Shown: piece by piece, positions 17,114-25,563 of the stretch | Numbering within the stretch: the first letter of the stretch is position 1 | Layout of the letters: each line of letters begins with the position of its first letter | Assembly (NCBI RefSeq): GCF_003335045.1 | Contig: NZ_QOZG01000002.1 | Coordinates: forward strand, 186,001-250,000 | Source: Paramesorhizobium salinisoli | GTDB taxonomy: Bacteria > Pseudomonadota > Alphaproteobacteria > Rhizobiales > Rhizobiaceae | Reading direction: 5' to 3' | Length of the DNA stretch: 64,000 nt | Notes under the pieces: model-generated | Told to the model about the DNA's origin: nothing | Databases searched by the model: none | The model's input: only the letters and a program-made list of their open reading frames with translations | Program-made: the position numbers and the translations under genes

Positions 17114-18670
17114 ATGGCTGAAAACGAAGTGGGCTCGGTGACAGACGGCAGCGACAACCTTCCCGGCTCGGCATGCCGCGCCAGCGCCTGCGAGAAAAAC
17201 CGCCCACTGATCAAGTTGCCGCTGCGGCACCGTCTTTCCAGCAAGTTGCTGCTCCTGACGGTCCTTTCCGTTCTTGTGGCGGAAGTGCTCATCTTCGTCC
17301 CTTCCATCGCCAGCATGCGGATGCGCTGGCTGACGACGCGGCTCGACACGGTGGCCGCCGCCAGTATCGTGCTGGCAGACAGCCAAAGCCCCGTCGTGCC
17401 GCGGGAGGTACAGGACAGCGTGCTCCTGGCGACCGGGACGAAGGCAATCGCGCTGCGTGAGAAAGGCGCCTCGCGCCTGCTCGCCATGTCGGAAATGCCG
17501 CAGACCATCGACCAGCATATCGACGTCTCCCACACCAGCGAGGCGGCGGCGATATGGGACGCCTTCGACACGCTCTTTACCGGAGGCAACCGCACATTGC
17601 GGGTCTACGGCCCGGCGGACGACAGCGGCAGGACCATCGAACTCGTGACATCCGACGAGCCGCTGCGTGAAGCCATGCTGCTCTATGCACGCAACGTCGC
17701 CTTGCTGTCCTTCGTCATTTCACTGATCGCCGCGAGCCTCGTCTACCTCGCCATCAACGAATTGCTGCTGCGCCCGGTGCGTCGCATGCACCGCAACATG
17801 ATCAATTTCGCCCAGGCGCCCGACGATCCGACGCGCATCATCATTCCCGACAGCCGCCGGGACGAGTTGGGCGTGGCGCAGCGCCAGCTGGCGGCGATCC
17901 AGAGCGACTTGCAGCGCACATTCTCCGAACAGAAGCATCTCGCCGATCTCGGGCTGGCGGTTTCGAAGATCAACCACGACATGCGCAATATCCTCGCCTC
18001 CGCGCAGTTGATGTCCGATCATCTGGCCGATGCCAAGGACCCGATGGTGCAGCGTTTCGCGCCCAAGCTCATCCGCACGCTCAACAGGGCGATCAGCTAT
18101 GCCGAAAGCGTCATCGCTTATGGCCGGGCCCAGGAGGCCCCGCCCAAGCAGCGCCGCGTCCTGCTCCACACCATCATCGCCGATGTCGAGGAAACGCTGT
18201 CCATCGAGCCCGACAGCGGCATAGAATTCCGCAATCTCGTGCCGTCGGATTTCGAGATGGATGCGGATACGGAGCAGTTCTTCCGCATTATCACCAATCT
18301 TTGCCGCAACGCCATTCAGGCGATGAGCGCGGACCGCCCCGGCGACGAGAGCGTCATCAAGCGCCTGACAGTCACGGCGGGACGGGTCGGCTCTGTCGCC
18401 ATCATCGGCATCGAGGATACAGGGCCCGGCCTGCCGCAAAAGGCCCGAGACAATCTCTTCACCGCGTTTCGCGGCTCGACGCGCAGCGACGGCTCCGGCC
18501 TCGGCCTCGCCATCGCGCATGAACTGGTGCGCGCGCATGGCGGCACGATCGAATTGCGCGACGACCGGACATGCGGCACCCGATTCGAAATCCGCATTCC
18601 CGACATGCCGGTTTCTCTGGCCAACTGGCGCCGGCAAAAGGAAGCGGCAGAGGCAGGCAAGAGCGCCTGA
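17114..18670 (+). CDS. Orphan membrane sensor histidine kinase
   Basis: 518 residues. A Cys-containing cytoplasmic leader is followed by TM1 (about 42-64), a periplasmic sensor loop of about 130 residues, TM2 (about 195-217), a HAMP-like linker and a kinase core. The phospho-acceptor is His288 in KINHDMRN. ATPase boxes are TNLCRNAIQAM (N), EDTGPGLP (G1) and GSGLGLAIAHEL (G2). The H-box is followed by NIL rather than the usual TPL, a subtype also seen in other rhizobial orphan kinases. No response regulator lies next to it; the downstream neighbour is a tRNA. Its signal is unknown. Confidence 0.88.
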   Translation: MAENEVGSVTDGSDNLPGSACRASACEKNRPLIKLPLRHRLSSKLLLLTVLSVLVAEVLIFVPSIASMRMRWLTTRLDTVAAASIVLADSQSPVVPREVQDSVLLATGTKAIALREKGASRLLAMSEMPQTIDQHIDVSHTSEAAAIWDAFDTLFTGGNRTLRVYGPADDSGRTIELVTSDEPLREAMLLYARNVALLSFVISLIAASLVYLAINELLLRPVRRMHRNMINFAQAPDDPTRIIIPDSRRDELGVAQRQLAAIQSDLQRTFSEQKHLADLGLAVSKINHDMRNILASAQLMSDHLADAKDPMVQRFAPKLIRTLNRAISYAESVIAYGRAQEAPPKQRRVLLHTIIADVEETLSIEPDSGIEFRNLVPSDFEMDADTEQFFRIITNLCRNAIQAMSADRPGDESVIKRLTVTAGRVGSVAIIGIEDTGPGLPQKARDNLFTAFRGSTRSDGSGLGLAIAHELVRAHGGTIELRDDRTCGTRFEIRIPDMPVSLANWRRQKEAAEAGKSA

Positions 18671-18858
18671 GCCCGCTTGCGCGATGCGTCGGCACCGCAG
18701 CAATTCGGCTTTTCCACGCTTTCTGGAAGCGGCATTGCAGGACCATTCGTCGGCATGCGAGAAATTGCCCAACAGTTACAGTTTTTTGTCATAAGCGCTT
18801 GCAATTGGGAGCCGAACCCATTAGGAACCGCGCTGCGCTTGAAGCGCACAAGTGGCAC

Positions 18859-18935
18859 GCGCCCGTAGCTCAGCTGGATAGAGCACCAGACTACGAATCT
18901 GGGGGTCAGAGGTTCGAATCCTTTCGGGCGCGCCA
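18859..18935 (+). tRNA. tRNA-Arg (anticodon ACG)
   Basis: 77 bases with encoded CCA. Acceptor stem GCGCCCG (18859-18865) pairs with CGGGCGC (18925-18931). The D-loop carries AGCTCAGCTGGATAGAGC, the anticodon loop reads CTACGAA with ACG, and the T-arm reads AGAGGTTCGAATCCTTT. Read antisense, its 3' end encodes the last residues of the adjoining recombinase remnant, as is common where a mobile element has inserted at a tRNA. Confidence 0.97.
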
Positions 18936-19300
18936 TTCTCGAACAAAAGAGAGAACTGCCGGCGAGGTCGCTCCCAATCCTTGTGAGGCTGCTTTTGCGT
19001 GGGTCGCTTTCGACCCGCTGATTTTGATCTCCTTCTTCGTAACGCTTACCCCCTGCATGAGTATCCGTACATAGGCCTGCCGGAGTTCCGCGGAGCCTTT
19101 CACGAGCCGGTCGCGTAGCAATTGAGCAAACCGTTCGATTTTCTCCGGCGTGATTTCAGGCTCGCTGGATGATAGCGGCTCCTGAAGCTCCCTGATTTCG
19201 ATAGCCAGTTCGTCTCGTTGCAGCTTGAGGCCAAGGAAGCGTTCCTTGAGGTTGGGATCTTCGGCCTCCATCGACAGTCGAGAACAACTTGAAAAAGTGG
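18906..19300 (-). pseudogene. Remnant of a large serine recombinase (C-terminal part)
   Basis: About 125 codons resemble the C-terminal coiled-coil region of resolvase/invertase-type large serine recombinases (LKERFLGLKLQRDELAIEI, then TPEKIERFAQLLRDRL). The N-terminal catalytic domain and zinc domain are missing. Near 19275 the frame is broken: the family-like stretch KLFSTV lies in another reading frame from MEAEDPNLKERF. The open frame continues into the tRNA gene, whose antisense supplies the terminal RARKDSNL before a stop at 18906. I read this as the scar of an integrated element. The stretch 19300-19520 shows nothing else recognisable. Confidence 0.7.
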
Positions 19301-19520
19301 CGGGTATCATCTCCTTCAAGAGACTTCGACCAACCATCGCCAAAATTCACCTGACCTACTGCCGAACCGGAGGTGGATGCCCAAAGTTCGCCTTTTTCGT
19401 CAATGCAAAGCGGACATCGCAATGACGGATCTGCAGCTACAGTTGCGCCATTTTCGGACCGCGAAAATGAGGTTCGTGTTGGTCAGCTTCCAACAGTAAG
19501 CCGTCACCAATCGAGCCCGC

Positions 19521-20084
19521 TCAAGCAGCCCTGGTCCGCGGTTTTTCCAGTGTCTTTTGCATCCTGATGCAGCCGAAGCTCGATTGATCCGGGAATCTCA
19601 GTTCTGTCGCTTCTTCCGTTCGGTATCCGATCGCCTGGTATAGCGCGAAGCCGGAGAGCGTCGCTGTGAGGTGGAGCGTATCGACGCCATGTTCCCGCGC
19701 ATCCCGTTCCGTTCGCATCATGATCGCCGATGCAACTCCGCGACGCGTGGCGGCGGGATCGACAAACACGCTGCGGACGGTCGCCATGCCGATAGGCGCT
19801 TCGGCCTCGGCAATCGCGTTGTGGTAGGGCGGGCGGGAACGTGTCCAGCCGCCGCTGCCGAGGATTGCGCCGCGATGGTCCTCGGCCATGAAGTAGTGGC
19901 CTTCCTCCACCACCGCGTCGTCCATCGTTCCAAACAGGGTGAGGAAGGTGGCGATCTCTCCGGCGGTGTAGAAGTCGCTGCCGAGAACCCACATGGAGCG
20001 CTCCTGCATGGCCCGTACCGCGGGGATGTCGGCCGGCCGAGCATGGCGGACGATGTAGCGGGATGAGGCTGTGTCGTTCAACAT
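19521..20084 (-). CDS. GNAT-family N-acetyltransferase
   Basis: 187 residues. It has a typical start (YIVRHARPADIPAVRAMQE) and the acetyl-CoA-binding motif A (SVFVDPAATRRGVASAIMMR). The C-terminal part (LSGFALYQAIGYRTEE) is motif B. A good ribosome site (AAAGGAAAAAAC) precedes ATG 20084. The substrate is not evident. It may share a transcript with the small membrane peptide and the decarboxylase-like gene upstream, all on the same strand. Confidence 0.85.
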   Translation of the reverse strand: MLNDTASSRYIVRHARPADIPAVRAMQERSMWVLGSDFYTAGEIATFLTLFGTMDDAVVEEGHYFMAEDHRGAILGSGGWTRSRPPYHNAIAEAEAPIGMATVRSVFVDPAATRRGVASAIMMRTERDAREHGVDTLHLTATLSGFALYQAIGYRTEEATELRFPDQSSFGCIRMQKTLEKPRTRAA

Positions 20085-20183
20085 GTTTTTTCCTTTCGCG
20101 TGACGTGTTGGCGCTTGTGTTGATCGTGCGTGGCAGCCGGCCGTTGGCTGGCATCGAGGGACTGATCCGGTCGCGTGACGCGG

Positions 20184-20312
20184 CTAGAGGCGCATATCGA
20201 GGATTGGCCCGGCGTTGAGCCAGGCATAGGCGACGAGGATTGCCATCAGGATCAGCGCCGACAACGAAGCTATCGACAGCATGATCGCGATCGAATGAGT
20301 TTTGTGGGTCAT
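20184..20312 (-). CDS. Small single-span membrane peptide (42 residues)
   Basis: An uncatalogued short frame: a polar N-terminus (MTHKTHS), one membrane helix of about 25 residues (SIAIMLSIASLSALILMAIL and on), then WLNAGPILDMRL. The ATG at 20312 has a strong site, AAGGA, seven bases upstream. It sits between the acetyltransferase gene and the carboxymuconolactone-decarboxylase-like gene on the same strand. No known family recognised. The combination of ribosome site, hydrophobic core and conserved strand makes it a likely real gene. Confidence 0.6.
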   Translation of the reverse strand: MTHKTHSIAIMLSIASLSALILMAILVAYAWLNAGPILDMRL

Positions 20313-20394
20313 CTGACAGTCCTTCTGCGATGCGCACGTGTTGGATTGGACGGGCCGCCGGAATCGGTTCCCGACGAGCCTCTTTCCGCAGGTT

Positions 20395-20838
20395 TCAGTC
20401 GCCGCCGAACTCGGCCTTAAAGTCTTCGAAGTTGATCTGCATGCCGTTGAGGATGGCGCTCCAGTGGCGGGTCAGCCCTGCCTGGGCCACGGCTTCCGCG
20501 ATCTCCGCGTCCGTTGCACCCAGTTCGCGGGCAAACTTGCTGTCGAGCCAGATGCAGTAGCGGCACGGGATCTGCGCCGCCACAGCGACGTTGATCAGCG
20601 ACTTGATCTTCGGATCGAGCGCGCCGGGTTCGACTTCCAGCGCCTTGGTCAACGCCCAGGCGGCGGCAATGCCTTGCTTGGGGTAGACCTTCATATATTC
20701 CGGCGTCACGCCGTAGACCGACTTGATATCCTCGTAGGTCTCCTCGATCGTTGGCTTGTCCTGGGCGGCGGCCGAGGCGATGCCGAAAGCAAGGGTGGAA
20801 ACAGCGACCAGCGCCGCGGCAGATTTGATGAACTTCAT
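20395..20838 (-). CDS. Periplasmic carboxymuconolactone decarboxylase/AhpD-like protein
   Basis: 147 residues. A Sec signal peptide (about 1-25, ending ASAAAQ) precedes an AhpD-like helical domain carrying the redox pair Cys92-Arg-Tyr-Cys95 (IPCRYCIWLDSKFARELGA). Most AhpD-fold proteins are cytoplasmic; an exported version suggests peroxide or thiol redox work in the periplasm. The start has AAAGGAAG upstream. The 175 bases up to the DUF1127 stop hold its promoter. Function beyond thiol redox is not predictable. Confidence 0.82.
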   Translation of the reverse strand: MKFIKSAAALVAVSTLAFGIASAAAQDKPTIEETYEDIKSVYGVTPEYMKVYPKQGIAAAWALTKALEVEPGALDPKIKSLINVAVAAQIPCRYCIWLDSKFARELGATDAEIAEAVAQAGLTRHWSAILNGMQINFEDFKAEFGGD

Positions 20839-21013
20839 GGGACTTCCTTTCGTTGTCGTGTTCGAAGGCGTAGAAGGTCGAGGCCCGGATCGCCTTCAGT
20901 CCGGGCCACGGGCTGTATTTCCGCTTAGGGAAAGAGCCTTGCTGATCGGCGGAAGAATACTGAGGGCGCCTTCCACCTATCCCCGGAAGATCCAGGGAAT
21001 TGTCATATTCGGG

Positions 21014-21175
21014 CTACAGCCCGCGTACGCGGGCGGATCGGCGAGGTTGAAGCCCGATGTCCCTCAGGAGATGGTCGTTCAGTTCGGCGAGCGCGGCGCG
21101 CAGCTCGCGTTCGGCGTGATGGCACCTGCGCATTTCCCGCCAGCGTTCGAACAGGGTTTGCTGGGAAATCGGCAT
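21014..21175 (-). CDS. DUF1127 small protein
   Basis: 53 residues, too short for most gene callers. The second half (AELNDHLLRDIGLQPRRSAR) matches the DUF1127 (YjiS-like) core, which has L-x-D-I-G-L followed by basic residues. DUF1127 proteins in rhizobia and Brucella have been linked to stress, phosphate and RNA regulation. The start lies three bases after the stop of the TTC38-like gene, so it is probably translated by coupling. The C-terminal extension VRGL is unremarkable. Confidence 0.8.
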   Translation of the reverse strand: MPISQQTLFERWREMRRCHHAERELRAALAELNDHLLRDIGLQPRRSARVRGL

Positions 21176-21178
21176 CGT

Positions 21179-22516
21179 TCAGGCTGCCTTCTGTTCAGCA
21201 GTCGCGTTTCCACGAGCGCGGCGCAGGAAAGACCGATTCACCGGGCTGTGAGGCCTCAGCGCGAGACGCTCGCTGGCGAGCGCATCGGCCATGTCGGTCA
21301 TGCCGCCCCGCACCGTCACCTCGGTCAGCGTCCAGTCGATAATGTCGCGCTGTGCATGGCTGCCGCCGAACGAGTTGGCGATATGACGTGCGCCGTGCAG
21401 GCGGTCTGCTGCAGTCTGGTAGTCGCCACGCCAGAACGCGACGAACCCCTCGATAAGCGGGAGCGCGGTCTTGCGCCCCCACGCGTCGACTTCCGTCACG
21501 CCCTCGCCTGCGCGGAAGCCCGTGAGGAGACGTTCGGCATCCCTGGCCCGGCCAGCGCCGAGATAGGCCATCACAGCGTGCCAGTCGTTGAACGGATACG
21601 TTCGCCCGTCGGCATGGCTGTCCCAGGCCGCCGCCAGTTCCTGCCAGCGCTCTCCAACTTCGTGACCTGTCAGGTGCAGCCGCCAAAGCAAGGCCGAGGC
21701 GTCGACCATGTCGAGCGCGACGAGGCTGCGGTCCTGCCGGATCGGCCCGTCATAGAGCGCGAGCACCTCGTCGGCCTGGCCGAGTTCGAGATGGCAAAGT
21801 GCCCGGTGCCACCAATTGTGGACCTTGAAAAAGTTGTCGTCACCCGACCAATGCGGCTCGCGTGCGATCATCCAGCCAATACCGTCCTCGGCCCGTCCCT
21901 CCATCTCCATGACATGAGCGACGGCATGGTGTGCCCATGAGTCGAGAGGCTGAAGGTCTAGCGCGCGGCGACCTGTGTCCTCAGCCCGACCGTAATCGCC
22001 GGCCTCCTCGAGGCCGAACGCATGCATCCCCAGGAGGATGGAATGACCCGGAATGCCGTCCGACCATTTGGGCAACACGCGGGCAATACGGTCGCGCAGG
22101 CCGCGCGCACTGGCACGGTAGAAGTCCATCAGGTGACCCGATTGCAACGCCACAATGTCGTGCGGATGGTCTGCATTGTGCCGGTCGAGGGCAGTCGCCG
22201 CGGCGGTCCATTGCCCTTCCAGCAACAGGTCGAGAGCGGCGACGTGCGACGCTTCGCGTTCTGAGAACCGCAGTGTCTGCACCGTGGCAAGGATCGCCTT
22301 CGCCTCCCTCGTCGCCTCCGGCTCGGTCGCGAGACCGAACAGATGCGCCTTGAGGATATACGCCATGGCGAAGCCTGGCGCGATGGCGATTGCCTGGTCT
22401 ACGAGACCGACCGGATCGCCGCGATAGATGTTGAAGGCCTCTACGGCCTGATTAAAAAACTCCACGGCCTCGGCCGTTGCGCCGGACAGCGTATTGCCTT
22501 GTGCATCCAAGTGCAT
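21179..22516 (-). CDS. TTC38-like tetratricopeptide repeat protein
   Basis: 445 residues composed of helical TPR-type repeats throughout (for example AVEAFNIYRGDPVGLVDQAI and SWAHHAVAHVMEMEGRAEDG). No signal peptide. It resembles the conserved TTC38 (tetratricopeptide repeat protein 38) family found in bacteria and animals, whose molecular role is unknown. ATG 22516 has AAGGAG upstream. It is divergent from a GlxA-type regulator, which probably controls it, and is followed at once by a DUF1127 gene. The 263-base divergent space shows no gene. Confidence 0.85.
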   Translation of the reverse strand: MHLDAQGNTLSGATAEAVEFFNQAVEAFNIYRGDPVGLVDQAIAIAPGFAMAYILKAHLFGLATEPEATREAKAILATVQTLRFSEREASHVAALDLLLEGQWTAAATALDRHNADHPHDIVALQSGHLMDFYRASARGLRDRIARVLPKWSDGIPGHSILLGMHAFGLEEAGDYGRAEDTGRRALDLQPLDSWAHHAVAHVMEMEGRAEDGIGWMIAREPHWSGDDNFFKVHNWWHRALCHLELGQADEVLALYDGPIRQDRSLVALDMVDASALLWRLHLTGHEVGERWQELAAAWDSHADGRTYPFNDWHAVMAYLGAGRARDAERLLTGFRAGEGVTEVDAWGRKTALPLIEGFVAFWRGDYQTAADRLHGARHIANSFGGSHAQRDIIDWTLTEVTVRGGMTDMADALASERLALRPHSPVNRSFLRRARGNATAEQKAA

Positions 22517-22779
22517 CTTGTTCTACTCCTTGACTGGGTTAATCGCCGGGATCGCGGGTGAACTGGTTTGCAGAGTGCCGGCTCTACCGGTCTTGGTTGG
22601 TCTGCTGCATGCCCATGTTCCCGTCCAAGCGAGCTTCTGTGTTTCACTGACCTTTCGTGATACTTTCGTGCCCTTGGCACAGCGGGTGGGAAATAGACGT
22701 GGTGCAGCGGATGGGCACGAGGCAGAATGGCCGCAACCGTGCGAGATGAGCCAAAAACGGATGGGAGGAGGGATAATCG

Positions 22780-23778
22780 GTGCCGAAACGCGTCAGCATC
22801 GTGATCTTTCGGGAATGCGATCCGTCGATCATCTACGGCGTCTTCGACACGCTTTGGGCGGCGGGGAGATTCCTCAAGAACTCGGCCGGGGAGCCGCTCT
22901 TCGAGCCGCGCCTCGTCGCGGCCGAGCACGGGCCGCTCCAGCTCATCACAGGCGTCAGCGTTATTCCGCAGGATACTATCGACGATATCGGGCAGACGGA
23001 CATCGTATTCGTGCCGAACGTAATCGTATTCACGCCCGAGGAACTTTACGCGCTCGACCGCCGGCTCATCGCGTGGGTCGCGAAGATGCACCGTGAGGGC
23101 GCTGTGATCTGCTCCGCCTGTGGTGGCTCTCTGGTGCTGGCCGCGGCCGGGCTCCTCTCCGGCCGCGAGACGACGACCCATTGGAGCCATGTGCCCGTGT
23201 TCCGTCGCGAGTTCCCGGACGTCCGGCTGCATGAGGACCGCATCCTGGTCCAGACCGGAGAGGGCCACAGCATCATCTCATGCGGCGGCGCCTCCTCGTG
23301 GCAGGACCTCTCGCTCCTCCTCATCGCCCGCTATGGCAGCGGGGAAGAGGCGATCCGTATCTCCAGATTGTTCCTCTACCAGTGGCACCGCGACGGGCAA
23401 CTCCCCTACGCATCCATGGCCGTCAACGTCGTGCACGATGATGGCCTCGTCCTCAAGTGCCAGACCTGGCTCGCGGACAATTACGAACGTGCCGACGTCA
23501 TCACCGGGGCGGCGCGCATATCGGGCTTGCCAAAGCGCACGTTCGACCGCCGCTTCAAGGCCGCCACCGGCTACTCGCCGCTCGCCTATGTCCAGGCGCT
23601 GCGCATCGAGGAGGCGAAGCAGATGCTCGAGACCGGCTCAGCCCCCGTCGATGCAGTCGGCCGCGAAGTCGGCTACGAGGACGCCTCCTCATTCAGCCGG
23701 CTGTTCCGGCGTCTGACAGGCATCTCTCCCGGCGAGTACCGTCGTCGGTTCCAAATCCCGGATTTCGCACGCGGATAG
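22780..23778 (+). CDS. GlxA-type AraC-family regulator with DJ-1/PfpI domain
   Basis: 332 residues from a GTG at 22780 preceded by GGGAGGAGGG. The N-terminal ~190 residues form a DJ-1/PfpI amidotransferase-like domain with Cys at the nucleophile elbow (AVICSACGGSLVLAAAGLL). The C-terminal ~100 residues hold two AraC helix-turn-helices (AARISGLPKRTFDRRFKAAT and AVGREVGYEDASSFSRLFRR). Family members sense small metabolites and activate nearby genes. The natural target is the divergent TTC38-like/DUF1127 pair. Confidence 0.9.
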   Translation: MPKRVSIVIFRECDPSIIYGVFDTLWAAGRFLKNSAGEPLFEPRLVAAEHGPLQLITGVSVIPQDTIDDIGQTDIVFVPNVIVFTPEELYALDRRLIAWVAKMHREGAVICSACGGSLVLAAAGLLSGRETTTHWSHVPVFRREFPDVRLHEDRILVQTGEGHSIISCGGASSWQDLSLLLIARYGSGEEAIRISRLFLYQWHRDGQLPYASMAVNVVHDDGLVLKCQTWLADNYERADVITGAARISGLPKRTFDRRFKAATGYSPLAYVQALRIEEAKQMLETGSAPVDAVGREVGYEDASSFSRLFRRLTGISPGEYRRRFQIPDFARG

Positions 23779-23800
23779 TTCGCTTCGGGAGGCCACTGGA

Positions 23801-23815
23801 CCCCAAACTTTGGGG
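23801..23815 (+). terminator. Short hairpin after the GlxA-type gene
   Basis: CCCCAAA-C-TTTGGGG, 22 bases after the stop. The stem is perfect but the loop is a single base, so in RNA the inner pairs must open. Possible terminator, weak call. Confidence 0.35.
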
Positions 23816-24428
23816 TTGTGAATCCTCCTGGGTCATGTCCTGACGAGCTCGATATCGATCATAGATCGTCGCAGCGGAACGGCAGCTTGGGGCTGGCCAG
23901 AAGCCCTCGGTTCCATTGGGTTGAATGACCGCAAACATCTTTTGGTTGCGAGAACCTGCCCGACCGCTCACAGCCCCCTTCACGCCGACGATCGGTAGCA
24001 CACGGACGGCAGGTTTCGGGTAGCGGCAGCTGGCAACGGAACGACCCCAAAGGGGTCGACTGCGGAACGGCGGCTTTGTCCGTTTCTTGCCAGAACCGGT
24101 CGGTCCAGAATCGGCCCCCTTTACGCCATGAGCTTAGATTGCTGTTCGCGACCGATGACAGCTCTCATTTATAGGGCTATAGCGCAAACGTAGTTCTCAT
24201 CTTCGCCCGCGACGGTGCGCCATTTATTTTAATTTGTCGACTGCCAAGCTATTTTGCCTTTTTGGCCACCAAGTTGCCTTTGGGTCAGGATTACTGTCTT
24301 TTCTCAGCCGCTCTAGCAACTGAGTCTGCCACGCGAACTTTGGTGTCTACGTCAACGGTCATATCGGCTTCCAGCACTGCAACCAGTTAAGGCGGAGATT
24401 TCGTAGCTGCGCCGGATATTGTCGCGTA
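23816..24428. other. Long non-coding, apparently decayed region
   Basis: About 600 bases without a convincing gene on either strand. Frames are short, lack ribosome sites and match no family I know. Base composition is mixed, with AT-rich patches near 24170-24260, unlike the flanking genes. Together with the truncated gene that follows, this looks like degraded accessory DNA. Confidence 0.6.
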
Positions 24429-24617
24429 ATGGGTGGCAATGTTCGGGTCGGTCTGGAGGACAGTCTCTACATCGGCAAGGGCCAACTCGCGACGAGCAAT
24501 GCAGAGCAGGTCGCCAAGATCAGGCGAATCCTGGGTGAATTGTCCCTTGAGATTGCCACGCCGGCCGAAGCGCGAGACCTTCTCAAGCTCACAGGGGGAG
24601 ACGGGGTCGAGTTTTGA
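24429..24617 (+). pseudogene. 3'-end fragment of a BKACE (beta-keto acid cleavage, DUF849) gene
   Basis: 62 codons correspond to the extreme C-terminus of 3-keto-5-aminohexanoate-cleavage-type enzymes: [20 protein letters not shown], then [13 protein letters not shown]. Intact proteins are about 300 residues, so roughly four-fifths is missing, including the catalytic zinc site. The ATG is simply the Met before the conserved Gly-Gly. Related enzymes often work in carnitine or lysine breakdown, and a carnitine-type locus may once have stood here. Confidence 0.75.
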
Positions 24618-25131
24618 GCAACGGCGGCGGCATCATCATCTATGCAGGCGTGGCCCATCCGGGGATGTGCGACACGATGTCGGCATGTCGATGATGCGAG
24701 CTTTCAGCTGCTCGGCGCGTGGATGGGCCGAACGCTGACACGTCCAAGTTCGGGTGGGCCGATGTAAGGATGGAGATAGACCATATGCACGAGACAGCCG
24801 CTGGAACTCTGGTTGCCGTGCGGTCGCATGTCGAAAGGTGGGCAATTCCTCTCTCACTTACATGCATGTTTTCTGAGGCGCCCTCGACGATATCGTGCGC
24901 GCGCAATCGCGCATCATTTCGGTTCGGTTCGATCTCGTGGCCCGACGCAAGACGGAACTGAATGTCGAGACGAAAGTCCGTGCTGAGAGTCTGTTCCTTC
25001 CATCTCCCGCTTGACGACAATTCAGGCGGGTTCAATCTGCAGAATTCGTTACCTTGCGTCGCGTGTCCAACCACCCGTTTGCATGGCGGGTGATTGGACA
25101 TTCCAGCGTCGGGAGACAGGTTCAGTGCAGG
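24618..25131. other. Non-coding region following the BKACE fragment
   Basis: About 510 bases with no gene I can support. Overlapping frames on both strands (for example 24640-25101 minus) lack homology and ribosome sites. Likely a continuation of the decayed segment. Confidence 0.55.
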
Positions 25132-25371
25132 TTAACGGCCCGCCCATGGTGCGCGGCCTCTAAGAAGCTTGCCTGACCGCGGTTGTCCTTCTTTCGGGGC
25201 TATCACGGGGAGAGGCAAGGAGGCCGTAGGATTGTGGTCCAGGATCATTTCGCTCTTCTCGACACCAGCGGTGAATCCACGGGTAGGATCGCGATCCGGA
25301 TTTTGATTGGCGGCGAGAGAAGCTCCCGTCGACAGGGCGAGGAGGGCGAAAGCCGTGAGAAGTTTGTTCAT
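25132..25371 (-). CDS. Small exported protein of unknown function
   Basis: 79 residues. A clear Sec signal peptide (MNKLLTAFALLALSTGASLA) is followed by a polar mature part beginning ANQNPDRDPTRGFTAGVEKS. ATG 25371 has AAGGA seven bases upstream. It lies 192 bases downstream of soxA on the same strand and probably has its own promoter. I recognise no family with confidence. Confidence 0.65.
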   Translation of the reverse strand: MNKLLTAFALLALSTGASLAANQNPDRDPTRGFTAGVEKSEMILDHNPTASLPLPVIAPKEGQPRSGKLLRGRAPWAGR

Positions 25372-25563
25372 CGTTTTTTCCTTTTTTAGAAAGAGCGTAT
25401 TACTGCTTACGATTGAACCTTATGCTGCCCCTGTCGCAGGAGTTTGCCCGAGTAGCATCGAAATGTACGCGAATGTACGTGGGAGCTTCGCACTTGCCGG
25501 ATTTCACCCGCTTCGACAAATTTGGATACATCTTTTTTCGGCCGCCTATCCGTGCAGGCAGCG

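Noticed and set aside
18316-18936. 206-codon minus frame starting with ARPKGFEPLTPRF
   Set aside because: That start is the well-known translation of an antisense tRNA end; the remainder is antisense to the sensor kinase.
19156-19422. 88-codon minus frame beginning MRCPLCIDEKGELW as a gene
   Set aside because: It overlaps the recombinase remnant, and only a few residues (KLFSTV) fit that family, consistent with a frameshift; the rest matches nothing known.
24640-25101. 153-codon minus frame in the decayed region
   Set aside because: No ribosome site, no hydrophobic or domain pattern and atypical composition.
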